In this document: positions 37,329-45,861 of the stretch, in pieces
Layout of the letters: every line of letters begins with the position of its first letter
Numbering within the stretch: the first letter of the stretch is position 1
Origin: an uncultured Cohaesibacter sp.
GTDB lineage: Bacteria > Pseudomonadota > Alphaproteobacteria > Rhizobiales > Cohaesibacteraceae
Assembly: GCF_963662805.1 (NCBI RefSeq)
Contig: NZ_OY759877.1
Location: forward strand, 121,466 to 185,465
Reading direction: 5' to 3'
DNA: 64,000 nucleotides
Program-made: the position numbers and the translations under genes
The notes under the pieces: model-generated
Told to the model about the DNA's origin: nothing
The model's database searches: none
What the model saw: only the letters and a program-made list of their open reading frames with translations

Positions 37329-37393
37329 GTATCCCTGCCAGTGTGCAGCTTTATTTCTTCTGGGGACTATAAACACAGCTTTAGCAAAAAGTC

Positions 37394-37420
37394 CTATGGC
37401 AATTGAAAAGAATGTCATAG
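37394..37420. promoter_or_regulatory. Candidate LysR-type operator (livM / lysR divergent region)
   Basis: CTATGGCA and TGTCATAG pair in 7 of 8 positions around an 11-base spacer, the T-N11-A geometry used by LysR regulators. It lies 10 bp before the lysR start and 66 bp before livM. Confidence 0.5.
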
Positions 37421-37429
37421 ATTTTGGTT

Positions 37430-38356
37430 ATGAATAACTCCGTTCCTTCCTTTCGCCGCGCTCTTTTAAACCCGCGGTATATCGAAATTTTCTTCGAGGT
37501 ACTGCGCCACGGCTCTTTCTCTGGAGCGGCCAGAGAACTCGGCGTCTCGCAGCCTGCTGTAAGCAAGGCAATCTCCTACCTCGAGCAGCGCCTTGAGCTG
37601 GTTCTGTTCGAGCGAATGGGGGGGCAAATCACCCCGACGGCTGCGGCGCTCTATCTTCAGGCACCAGCCCGCCAGGTGCTTGAACGCAGTGAGCGGGTTG
37701 ATCGTATCGTAAACAATCTCGGCAGGCGTCAAAGCTTGGGAATCGCGATCTCGCCGGGATATGCCCAAGATGTGGTGCCCGAAGTGATCGAGGAATTCAG
37801 CAGGGCAATGCCGGAGGTTGCTCTAAAATTTCAGACCGTCTCGACTGATGACCTCAATCACGAGGTGCGCGCCGGACATGTTGATTTCGGGCTGGCGGCA
37901 GGCCTGACGGATGAGCCCGATTTGATTGATGAGGTGCTTGGCATCGATGAAGTCATTCTGCTCACTCCCCTTGGGCATCCGCTCAGCAGCAAGCGACGCA
38001 TTGACTTTGCGGATCTTGCGCAACATCACCACGTGGGTGTTCCGGAACATCGGCCGATTGGCCGCTTGATCAATGAAGGGTTTCAGGCCAAGGGGGTTCA
38101 GTGGCAACCTTTCATGATCGCAGACACCTTCGGATTATCGGTAAAGCTGTGTGAACAGGGCATCGCTCCAGCGCTCACGAGCCGCATTTCCGCTCTTCAT
38201 GCTCGTCCTGAAAAGGTTGTGCCGATCCGTTTGCACCCTGCGATCCGTTATGCCGCGGTTGCGCGCAAGCATCAGAGCGTACAGCTGTCACTCGAGGCAA
38301 GGCATTTTATCTCGCTGTTTCGTGAAAAACTCGCGAAGCGGGAGGATTTGCTATGA
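37430..38356 (+). CDS. LysR family transcriptional regulator (first of an overlapping pair)
   Basis: LysR-type regulator of 308 residues. The winged helix-turn-helix is FEVLRHGSFSGAARELGVSQ followed by PAVSKAISYLEQRLELVLFE. The effector domain begins about residue 95 (GIAISPGYAQDVVPEVIEEF) and has GHVDFGLAAGLTDEPDLIDE and the second lobe GIDEVILLTPLGHPLS. It is divergent from the liv-type operon and carries its likely binding site in between. The start at the ATG at 37430 is chosen; an upstream in-frame TTG would add two residues. Its stop overlaps the next regulator gene as ATGA. Confidence 0.9.
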   Translation: MNNSVPSFRRALLNPRYIEIFFEVLRHGSFSGAARELGVSQPAVSKAISYLEQRLELVLFERMGGQITPTAAALYLQAPARQVLERSERVDRIVNNLGRRQSLGIAISPGYAQDVVPEVIEEFSRAMPEVALKFQTVSTDDLNHEVRAGHVDFGLAAGLTDEPDLIDEVLGIDEVILLTPLGHPLSSKRRIDFADLAQHHHVGVPEHRPIGRLINEGFQAKGVQWQPFMIADTFGLSVKLCEQGIAPALTSRISALHARPEKVVPIRLHPAIRYAAVARKHQSVQLSLEARHFISLFREKLAKREDLL

Positions 38357-39192
38357 GTATCAAAGGCGTTCAACTCATTCAGGCAATCCTTTCCGAGGGC
38401 TCTTTGACAGCCGCCGCGAACTCCCTGAATATTTCTCAACCCACTGCCAGCAAGCTACTTGGTGATTTCGAGAACAGCATCTCGGCGCCATTGTTCAATC
38501 GGGTGCGTGGGCGTCTTGTTCCGACACGGGAGGCCCGCTTTCTAGGCGGCGAAATCTCGGAACTGATCGAAGCAGTTGAAGCGTTCGAGGCGAAGGCGAG
38601 GGCACTCAGCCGCGGCGATCGGCGTGATATAGAACTCTATGTTTGCGGCGAAATTCTTGAAGGAGGCTTTGCGCCGGCCCTGTCCCGACTGTGGGCCGAG
38701 CATCCCGAGATGATCGTCTCGGTAAAACCCGCCCCTGAAACCCGATCTGCCATCATCGACTGCCTGTCCGCTTCACCAACCGCTCTGGTCCTGACCTTGC
38801 TCAAGCCACCCTTTGCGAAACATATGTACCGCGAGATCGGGCGGATGCGGTATCGCCTTGTGGTTCCCAAGGGACAGGAAGCAGCACCCTGGTCCCTGCG
38901 ACAGGTGCTGGCGCCAAAGGGCTCGCTAAGGCATCACATCACTGCCGATTATTATGCTGCGCTTGGTCTGGATCTAAGGACGTCTTTCACGGCGCCAACA
39001 TTGGGTTCGCAAATGTCCTTCGTAGAAACGGGCTTTGGCGCAGCCTTCATGCCCAACATTCAGCTTCCTTCCGGTCTCGTGGCGTTGACGCCTTCTCAGC
39101 TTCCCACTGAGCCGATCTGGCTTGTGGGACAGTCGAAAAAGCTCCCGCTGGTCCTTCGCCGCCTCATTGCACATTTGCAAAGCGAGTCCTGA
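38353..39192 (+). CDS. LysR family transcriptional regulator (second of an overlapping pair)
   Basis: A second, shorter LysR-type regulator of 279 residues that overlaps the first by four bases. The helix-turn-helix is LIQAILSEGSLTAAANSLNI followed by SQPTASKLLGDFENSISAPL. The effector domain holds DIELYVCGEILEGGFAPALS and EIGRMRYRLVVPKGQEA. It is clearly different in sequence from its neighbour, so it is not a recent tandem duplication. The amidohydrolase gene starts 48 bp downstream and may be on the same transcript. Two coupled LysR genes may form hetero-oligomers or act on different promoters of this cluster. Confidence 0.88.
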   Translation: MSIKGVQLIQAILSEGSLTAAANSLNISQPTASKLLGDFENSISAPLFNRVRGRLVPTREARFLGGEISELIEAVEAFEAKARALSRGDRRDIELYVCGEILEGGFAPALSRLWAEHPEMIVSVKPAPETRSAIIDCLSASPTALVLTLLKPPFAKHMYREIGRMRYRLVVPKGQEAAPWSLRQVLAPKGSLRHHITADYYAALGLDLRTSFTAPTLGSQMSFVETGFGAAFMPNIQLPSGLVALTPSQLPTEPIWLVGQSKKLPLVLRRLIAHLQSES

Positions 39193-39240
39193 AGCCCGGC
39201 ATCTTCTATCTTAATACAAACAATCAGAGACGTGTAAGAC

Positions 39241-40641
39241 ATGGCCGCAAAATTCGACATACTCCTGCGTAATGGCAAGCTTGTTGATCCGCGCAATGAA
39301 ATCGAGGCGAGACGAGATATCGCAATCCAGAACGGCAGGATCGTCGCAGTCGGGCCAACGATCGACGGCAGCGCAGAGCTTGACTTCGACCTTGAGGGCA
39401 AGGTGGTCATGCCGGGGATCATCGACACGCATGTTCATATATCGCGCTGGCTTGGTGGGCGTGAAGGGCACAAGATGATGGCTATGGCTGGTGTTACCAC
39501 CGCACTCGATATGGCTGGGCCTATTGAAGGGGTTGTCGAACTTGCCCGCAGTCATGGGGCCGGATTATCCATTGGCTGCATAAACTATATTCGCCCCGGC
39601 CATACTGTAGGATCGGTCAATCCGGGCTCGGACGAGTTGACGGATTTGCTCGTGCGAAGCCAGAGGGCAGGGGCGATTGGCCTGAAGATCCTTGGCGGGC
39701 ACTTCCCGCTGAGCAAGGAATGTTCAGCACGAGTGATCCGGGTATGCGGCGAGCATGGAGCCTATGTCGCCTTTCATGCAGGCACTCTCGAGACGCCGCC
39801 GCCAAAACCGGCAACCATGGCTGAAGCCTGCGAGTTGGCTGCCGGACACCCTCTGCATATGCCGCATATCAATACCTACGCGCGGGATGCCGGTGTGATG
39901 GGTGGTGAGGAAGTGATCGCTACGCTTGCCGCCCATCCGAACGTCTGGTCTGAGAGTTATCTTGCTCCTTTTAACGGAACATCCGCTGTGTGTTCAAATG
40001 GCGTGCCTGAGAGCGATGCAACCAAGCGGGGCGTTGTTTTGGGTGGCTTTACACCGAACCAGCAGGGGATGGCGGAATCCATTCTCGCGGGGTGGACGCA
40101 TGTACACAAGATCGTAGATGGCACTGTTGTTTTGGCGACGGGGCGGGAGGGGTACGATGCCTGGATGGAAGCCGACATGCAGACTGGCTGCAGTTTTATG
40201 GTCAATCCACCTGAACCGCGCATTCACCTCGCAACCGCCAAAAAGTCTAACGGCACTTTTTGCATTGACGCACTGGCGACAGATGGCGGCGGTATTCCGC
40301 GCAACGATATCGTCGAGCGTGGATTGCCACTGGTGCGCATGACGGCCCTATCGATTGCCGATTTCGTCACTAAGACAAGCGTCACGCCTGCAAAAATGCT
40401 CGGCCTGCAGAACAAGGGACATTTGGCGGTTGGAGCGGATGCCGATATTACGGTTCTGGATATGGAACGTCTGGTGCCAGTGTTGGCCATCGCCAATGGT
40501 CACCGGATCATGGAGAATGGTGTGGTCTTTCCAAGGCCCTCGCGCTTCATCACCACGTCAATGGGCAAGGATGCAATCGAGGCCGCCGGAATGGAGCCTT
40601 TGCTGGTGGAGCCGGGCACATGGTTGCCATCTCGCGTTTGA
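39241..40641 (+). CDS. Hydantoinase/dihydroorotase-like amidohydrolase
   Basis: Metal-dependent amidohydrolase of 466 residues. The metal ligands can be picked out: HVH in MPGIIDTHVHISRW, a Lys suitable for carbamylation in AIGLKILGGHFPLS, His in YVAFHAGTLE and in PLHMPHINTYARDAG, and the catalytic Asp near CIDALATDGGG. The C-terminal beta-sandwich ending is LAVGADADITVLDMERLVPV. Cyclic-amide, dipeptide or acetylated substrates are possible. Together with the amidase and the ABC importer it suggests degradation of a cyclic or acylated nitrogen compound. It is the last gene on this strand before the 1.16-kb gene-free junction. Confidence 0.85.
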   Translation: MAAKFDILLRNGKLVDPRNEIEARRDIAIQNGRIVAVGPTIDGSAELDFDLEGKVVMPGIIDTHVHISRWLGGREGHKMMAMAGVTTALDMAGPIEGVVELARSHGAGLSIGCINYIRPGHTVGSVNPGSDELTDLLVRSQRAGAIGLKILGGHFPLSKECSARVIRVCGEHGAYVAFHAGTLETPPPKPATMAEACELAAGHPLHMPHINTYARDAGVMGGEEVIATLAAHPNVWSESYLAPFNGTSAVCSNGVPESDATKRGVVLGGFTPNQQGMAESILAGWTHVHKIVDGTVVLATGREGYDAWMEADMQTGCSFMVNPPEPRIHLATAKKSNGTFCIDALATDGGGIPRNDIVERGLPLVRMTALSIADFVTKTSVTPAKMLGLQNKGHLAVGADADITVLDMERLVPVLAIANGHRIMENGVVFPRPSRFITTSMGKDAIEAAGMEPLLVEPGTWLPSRV

Positions 40642-41059
40642 GCGCGAGATGGCGGTAACTTGGCTTTCAGACACATTGCGCTTCGTTTGAACTGCCGAAA
40701 TTTCTGGCACTGACATCGTGGCCCATACTGATAAATAGGTCTGCCATATAGTACCTCCGTTTCTTGCCTTGCCGGTTTGCTGTCCTGTCCATTGAGACAG
40801 CAAGCGGATAGGGCAGGGGACATGTTTTCCTGATGTGATGAGAGTGCTTGTCGACGTTATTGGCTTGAGGCATCAGGAAGCCCAACAATTGATTCAAGCG
40901 CGCCGTCTCAATTGCCCCAAGAATTTTAATCAGCGTTATCGAGTGCTGCCTTGTACGAGATTTGTACGAAATTCAATGGAATTGGAATGGAATTTGGCGT
41001 TCCGTAGTTCGCGCGAACATCGGTGGCTTTTGTGAAGCACTAATTTTTCAATGAGATAT

Positions 41060-41104
41060 TGGCGCGCCCGAAGGGATTCGAACCCCTGGCCTCTGCCTTC
41101 GGAG
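41060..41104 (-). pseudogene. 3' half of tRNA-Arg (CCG anticodon)
   Basis: Read on the minus strand: anticodon loop CTCCGAA, 3' anticodon strand GGCAG, variable loop, T arm GGGGTTCGAATCCC, acceptor CGGGCGC and GCCA. The 5' partner of the anticodon stem (CTGCC expected) is absent; instead GCATCT precedes the loop. The sequence therefore breaks exactly at the anticodon loop. Half-tRNAs with this boundary are typical attachment-site copies of tyrosine-integrase elements. Confidence 0.75.
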
Positions 41105-41152
41105 AGATGCGTGCTAAACAAAGAATGATGATGTATGCAAGCGATTGTTGCG

Positions 41153-41204
41153 AGTCCCCGCACCCAACTTTTCACCCGTTGACCAGTCCGGTTGGCGGGT
41201 TTTG
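41153..41204 (+). pseudogene. Relic of tRNA-fMet 3' end with terminator
   Basis: CCCCGCACCCAACTTTTCAC and the following CCCGTTGACCAGTCCGGTTG differ at only a few positions from the acceptor end, CCA and terminator of the tRNA-fMet copies at 16350-16403 and 52545-52598. The rest of the tRNA is missing, and the terminator stem has one A/C mismatch, so it is no longer selected as a gene end. Confidence 0.7.
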
Positions 41205-41797
41205 TGTTTTCTGGACGTGCCGCCGGAAACCATAAGAAAGAAGCCGATCACTTTAGATCGTGTAGACTTCATTTGTCCCCTTCGAAAATATCTCAACCTT
41301 ATCGATCATATTCCTGATCTCGTAGAACCCTATTTTCGAGCTAGGCGGCAACCACATCATTGTTGTGTTCGGCTGGATTGGTGATGATGTGCGGGCACTT
41401 CGCCGTTTAATTCTGTTCAATCGAAAAAGGACGGATTTATGCCTGAAGGTTCGAGATTTCTTGTCCTAGCGTAATATTTTGGATCTCCATTTTTTCTGCA
41501 CGGATTTTATTGTGTCTGGTTATTTGTATGGAATATATATTGTTTCTTATAATAATGATGATTACTATAATTACTGTATTTTAGTTAAGTATTTCAGTAG
41601 TGTAAATTGTCATTGGTAATATGCCATGCGACAATCTATGGAGTTCTAAACACATTATTTCTGGATATATTGATTCATGTATGAATGGTTCTGCTTTTCA
41701 TGCTGGCGCACCGGTATAATCCCTAAGGTGTGGTCATTTCCAAACAAGGCTGGATATGTGAATTCGGCGCCAGAAGAAAGAATCAAGGGCTTCCTGA

Positions 41798-42622
41798 ATG
41801 CCAACGCCCAAGAAATACCATTTCATATCCGGTTTGCCTCGTTCCGGGTCCACTCTCCTCTCAGCTCTCCTCAGGCAAAATCCTCGCTTTCATGCTGACA
41901 TGACCACGCCGGTTTCCCGGATGATGATCGGCTTGCGCGACCAGATGTGTGAACCGCGCGAGAATGCCAAGTTGATCTCTGACGCGCAGCGCCGTCGACT
42001 GCTTCTGAGCGTGCTGGATAATTTCTATTCCCCGGAGGACTATCCGCAGGAGATCATCTTCGACACCAGTCGCCAATGGTGCGCGATGATGCCGTTGCTC
42101 AACGAGTTTTATCCGCAGTCGAAGGTCATCGCCTGCGTGCGAGATCTTGGCTGGGTTGTCGACAGCATCGAACGGATCGCCGGAAGGCCCACCCTAACCA
42201 CCTCGGGCATCTTCGGCTTCAAGGCCGAGGGTACGGTTTATGACCGGGTAGACTTTCTGGCCAAGGGGTCCGGCATGGTCGGCTATGCCTATAATGCCGT
42301 TAAGGAAGCCTTTTTTGGCTCGGAGCCGGGACAGCTCATGCTGCTGCGCTATGAAAGTCTGACAAGCGATCCGCAACGGGTGATGCGTGCTGTCTATGAT
42401 TTCATTGGCGAACCGCTTTTCGAGCATGATTTTGAAAATATCACCTTTGATGCGGTCTCCTTCGACCAGACGCTTGGCACTCCGGGGTTGCACCATGTCC
42501 GCGAGAAGGTTGAAGCCATTCCGCGCCAGACAGTCTTGCCGCCAGATGCGTTTCATCGTTTCGACAACGATGCCTTCTGGAACGATCCAAAGTTCAATCC
42601 CAACAATGTGTCAATCACATAA
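41798..42622 (+). CDS. PAPS-dependent sulfotransferase family protein
   Basis: A protein of 274 residues. The N-terminal phosphosulfate-binding loop FISGLPRSGSTLLSALLRQN is the hallmark of sulfotransferases, and the 3'-phosphate-binding Arg/Ser segment is recognisable as KVIACVRDLGWVVDSIERIA. The C-terminal part (LMLLRYESLTSDPQRVMRAV, IGEPLFEHDFENI) matches the usual helix that closes the site. The fold fits the group acting on proteins or small molecules; no carrier or PAPS-making genes are nearby. The autotransporter gene begins 58 bp downstream on the same strand, so the two are probably co-expressed. No signal peptide: it acts in the cytoplasm. Confidence 0.82.
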   Translation: MPTPKKYHFISGLPRSGSTLLSALLRQNPRFHADMTTPVSRMMIGLRDQMCEPRENAKLISDAQRRRLLLSVLDNFYSPEDYPQEIIFDTSRQWCAMMPLLNEFYPQSKVIACVRDLGWVVDSIERIAGRPTLTTSGIFGFKAEGTVYDRVDFLAKGSGMVGYAYNAVKEAFFGSEPGQLMLLRYESLTSDPQRVMRAVYDFIGEPLFEHDFENITFDAVSFDQTLGTPGLHHVREKVEAIPRQTVLPPDAFHRFDNDAFWNDPKFNPNNVSIT

Positions 42623-42680
42623 CGTGTGATTGGATCACGCATAGCCCGTTCCCGTTCACTTTGTTTTTCAGAGATTTGTC

Positions 42681-45611
42681 ATGTCTACCCTTTCCTTTCG
42701 ACGCCCACTTTCCGCCGACAAGCGTCGGCGTCATGTGACATCTCGATTGCTTGCGTCTACCGCCATTTGTGCCACTGTTCTCTTCGTTGTGGCAGGAAGC
42801 GATGTTGCGATGGCGGTGTCTCCGACTTACACGGTGACGAAAAGCTCCGATGATGGAACCGGCACCACAGGCGGAACGCTGAGCTGGGCCATCTTGCAAG
42901 CCACAAGCGACGGCGATGTCATTGACATCGATGCCAGCGTTAGCACCATCACGATAACGGGTACGCTGCCAAGCGCATCGGCGAATATTTCGATCACGAC
43001 AGACCATGCCGTTGAAGTCATCGGTTCAGCCTTAGGCGGGGCCGGCTCAACATCCCTGACCCTCAATGGTGCGTCATCTGCAGCGGCCCTGAAAGCAACC
43101 CTGTCTGGCACCCTGCAAGGCGACGATGCAACAAGCGATGGGGGGAGTGGGTCATCAGCTCTTTCCGGAGCGGGATTCATCGTCAACGGCAATTCCGATA
43201 TCGCCGGAGGCAATGCAAGAGATGGCGCTTCGGGCAGTTACGACTATTATTTTGGGGGCATTGGCCAAAATGGCGGGGCCGGTGGCAATGGCGTCGATGC
43301 TTATTACTTTTCTTTGGAGAGCTCAGGACACATCACCGGAGGGACTGGCGGCGCTGGCGGCACTGGTGGTGTCGGCTACTTTCAAGCTGGAAACGGTGGT
43401 GCAGGTGGTGCCGGGGGAGCCGGTGTCTACGGCTATTCCTTCTCCCTGATCACGACCGGGACTGTCACTGGCGGTAACGGTGGGGACGGTGGGAATGGCG
43501 GTTATGGGAGTATGGCTGCCGGTCGTGGTGCGAATGGTGGAGTTGGTGGTGCTGGTGTCAGCGGGTCTTCGTTCTCTCTGACCAACAGTGGTACCATCAC
43601 CGGTGGCAATGGTGGGGTTGGGGGCATTGATGGCCGGCTTGCAGATGATGGAATTCATGATGGAGTTGATGGAGCCGGAGGCGTTGGTGTAACAGGCTTC
43701 GATATCACCCTCGTCAACAGCGGAACGATTACCGGTGGATTGTCCGGGGATGGAGTAACGCGGGCGAATGCCATTGAATTCACATCTGGCACCAACTCTC
43801 TGGAGCTTCAATCTGGGTATGTCATCAATGGCAATGTGGTTGCAAACGGAAGCTCAGATACGCTGATCCTTGGGGGCAGCAATGACACAAGCTTCGATCT
43901 TGATGAGATTGGCACGCAATACACCGGTTTTGAGGCCTATTCCAAGACGGGAAGCTCGACCTGGACCCTGACCGGTACGGCAGGGGAGGTGATGGGAACC
44001 TTCTCCGTTTCAGGCGGGACCTTGGCGGTCAATACCACGCTTACCAGCCTCATTGATGTACTGGATGGCGGAACGCTCGGCGGAACGGGTACGGTTTCCA
44101 ACGTTACGCTTGCGTCCGGAGCCACCATCGCGCCGGGTAATTCCATTGGCACCCTGACGGTGGATGGTGATCTGATCTTTGTTGACGGATCCACTTATGA
44201 GGTCGAAGTGGACAGTGATGGGACTGGCGACAAGCTGGTCTCCACCGGAACGATCACCATTGATAGTGGTGCGACGCTGAGCATCCAGTCAGAGAGTGGG
44301 ACGGATGACGGTGCTTCCTATGATACGGAGACAGTTTACACGATCATATCAGCCTCCACCCTGTCCGGCACCTTTGATACGATCACCGAGGATTTTGCCT
44401 TTCTGACCGCGAATGTTTCCTATTCAGCGACAGAAGCGACGCTCACTTTGTCTCAAACACAGGTGTTTTCAGATTTTGCTGAAACCCCCAACCAGTATAA
44501 AGTGGCATTGGCCATCGAAGGCATGTCATCGAACAATGCCCTCTCTCAGGCTGTGTTGGCCCTGCCGAATGGCGAGCCTGCCAGCGCCTTCAATCAGCTG
44601 ACCGGCGAGCAATATGCCAATATGCAAAGCTTGCTCGCAGTCAATTCGGGCATTGACCGGGGGGCTGTGGGTCTGCGGTTACGCAGCGCTATGGGCGGCA
44701 TCGGCGGTTCGGGAGATCAGGTCTCGGTTGGGTTTCATAACGAGGAGGATATTCCCTCTTCCTTCACCCGAACGCCACAGATGTGGGCGCAGGCTTTTGG
44801 TATGTGGGGCGAAGTCGGGGCGACAGCCAACACGGCCCGCACAAGCAGTGATGAAAAAGGCTTTCTGCTCGGTGTCGATGCGGAGTTGATCGAGGGCTGG
44901 CGAGCCGGTGTGCTAGGTGGCTATTCGCACGGTAGTGTTTCGGCAACATCGGTGAATTCTTCCAGCGAAGTCGACCATTATCACATGGGCCTTTACGGCG
45001 GAACCCAATGGGACGCTCTGGATGGTGTTATCGGGCTTACCCTCGGGGCCAACTATATCTGGCATCAGGTTGATGCCAAGCGGCAGGTCAGCTTCACCGG
45101 TTTCTCGGACAGCCTGTCCGCCAATTATGACGCATCCACGGCTCAGTTGTTTGCAGAGATCGGCTATACCTATGAGCTTGATGCCGCACGCCTGCAGCCC
45201 TTTGCTGGTGGGGCCATCCTTCATCAATGGTCCGACAGTTTCATAGAAAGTGGCGGCGCGTCAAAGCTGAGTGTGGACTCGACAAACGAAGTCCTTGGCA
45301 TGACGTCGCTCGGTGTGCGTGGGGATGTCACGCTCGATCGTTCCAAAGACATTGAGACTGTGCTGAATGGCTCTTTGGCCTGGCAACATGCGGTCGGTGA
45401 TCTTGAGACTTCGACGAACATGCGGTTTGCATCCGGCGGCGATGCCTTCAAGATCTCCGGCTCACCAATTGATCGCGATACCGCACTTATCGAGGCCGGT
45501 CTTTCCTTCTCGCGTGGTTCGGATCTTGCGCTCGGGGTTTCCTATCGCGGCGAGTTTGGCACCAATGCCAAGGAGAACGGCTTCAGGGTCGGCTTCAAAC
45601 ACTGGTTCTGA
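42681..45611 (+). CDS. Autotransporter (type Va) with Gly-rich repeat passenger
   Basis: Outer-membrane autotransporter of 976 residues. An extended signal peptide (RLLASTAICATVLFVVAGSD, cleavage near AMA-VS) precedes a passenger of the right-handed beta-helix type: TLSWAILQATSDGDVIDIDA resembles the polymorphic-passenger start. Residues ~185-360 hold about four Gly-rich units of ~40 residues, each ending in F-S-L-x-x-S/T-G-x-I/V-T-G-G. A passenger-associated repeat GGTLGGTGTVSNVTLASGAT leads into the linker. The beta-barrel (residues ~700-976) starts at QMWAQAFGMWGEVG and ends GFRVGFKHWF, with a terminal aromatic residue as needed for BAM recognition. Function of the passenger is unknown. 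Confidence 0.9.
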   Translation: MSTLSFRRPLSADKRRRHVTSRLLASTAICATVLFVVAGSDVAMAVSPTYTVTKSSDDGTGTTGGTLSWAILQATSDGDVIDIDASVSTITITGTLPSASANISITTDHAVEVIGSALGGAGSTSLTLNGASSAAALKATLSGTLQGDDATSDGGSGSSALSGAGFIVNGNSDIAGGNARDGASGSYDYYFGGIGQNGGAGGNGVDAYYFSLESSGHITGGTGGAGGTGGVGYFQAGNGGAGGAGGAGVYGYSFSLITTGTVTGGNGGDGGNGGYGSMAAGRGANGGVGGAGVSGSSFSLTNSGTITGGNGGVGGIDGRLADDGIHDGVDGAGGVGVTGFDITLVNSGTITGGLSGDGVTRANAIEFTSGTNSLELQSGYVINGNVVANGSSDTLILGGSNDTSFDLDEIGTQYTGFEAYSKTGSSTWTLTGTAGEVMGTFSVSGGTLAVNTTLTSLIDVLDGGTLGGTGTVSNVTLASGATIAPGNSIGTLTVDGDLIFVDGSTYEVEVDSDGTGDKLVSTGTITIDSGATLSIQSESGTDDGASYDTETVYTIISASTLSGTFDTITEDFAFLTANVSYSATEATLTLSQTQVFSDFAETPNQYKVALAIEGMSSNNALSQAVLALPNGEPASAFNQLTGEQYANMQSLLAVNSGIDRGAVGLRLRSAMGGIGGSGDQVSVGFHNEEDIPSSFTRTPQMWAQAFGMWGEVGATANTARTSSDEKGFLLGVDAELIEGWRAGVLGGYSHGSVSATSVNSSSEVDHYHMGLYGGTQWDALDGVIGLTLGANYIWHQVDAKRQVSFTGFSDSLSANYDASTAQLFAEIGYTYELDAARLQPFAGGAILHQWSDSFIESGGASKLSVDSTNEVLGMTSLGVRGDVTLDRSKDIETVLNGSLAWQHAVGDLETSTNMRFASGGDAFKISGSPIDRDTALIEAGLSFSRGSDLALGVSYRGEFGTNAKENGFRVGFKHWF

Positions 45612-45629
45612 GAAACGCTCGGGAACCTG

Positions 45630-45751
45630 TGATCAGCCCCACTTTGGAGGTCCGGTTTGAATGCTGGTGCTGCGCTTGCCTTAGTTCCATCTCAATGATG
45701 CTTGCAGATTTCCGCTAGTCGCACTCTCGACAACGTTCAAGACAATTGAGC
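45630..45751 (+). repeat. Direct repeat, copy B (~122 bp)
   Basis: Second copy of the repeat at 19758, same orientation and same length. Its right part, read on the minus strand, encodes LNCLERCRECD and a stop, identical to the last residues of the GntR regulator with one synonymous change. The rest of that gene is absent here, so this is a remnant. It sits between the autotransporter and the kinase gene. Confidence 0.85.
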
Positions 45752-45787
45752 TGATGACTTTGACAAGTCATTCGGTAACGGACAAGC

Positions 45788-45823
45788 GGGCAGGGCGTAT
45801 ATTAGGAGATGTTCGCCCTGCCT
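45788..45823. terminator. Hairpin between converging autotransporter and kinase genes
   Basis: GGCAGGGCG and CGCCCTGCC pair around a 16-base loop. Only a short T-rich sequence follows on the plus strand. A role as a bidirectional terminator is plausible. Confidence 0.5.
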
Positions 45824-45861
45824 GTTTGAGAGGACCTTCGCTCTCGATCGGTGTTTGTGCC

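Larger units (their letters stand above)
40642..41797. other. Gene-free junction (1.16 kb) with tRNA relics and an AT-rich block
   Basis: No protein gene is supported. It contains a minus-strand tRNA-Arg 3' half (41060-41104), a partial copy of the tRNA-fMet end with its terminator (41153-41204), and a strongly AT-rich stretch at about 41480-41640. This mix of tRNA fragments and low-GC DNA is what an old integration or excision site would leave. Small open frames here have no ribosome site or family motif. Confidence 0.65.

Noticed and set aside
40667..41035. Small frames on both strands in the gene-free junction, considered as an integrase remnant
   Set aside because: No Arg...His-x-x-Arg...Tyr pattern of tyrosine recombinases and no serine-recombinase motif was found.
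43230..43760. Repeat cluster considered as a CRISPR array
   Set aside because: The repeats are coding (Gly-rich protein units), differ in length and have no constant 24-40-bp repeat with unique spacers; no cas genes.
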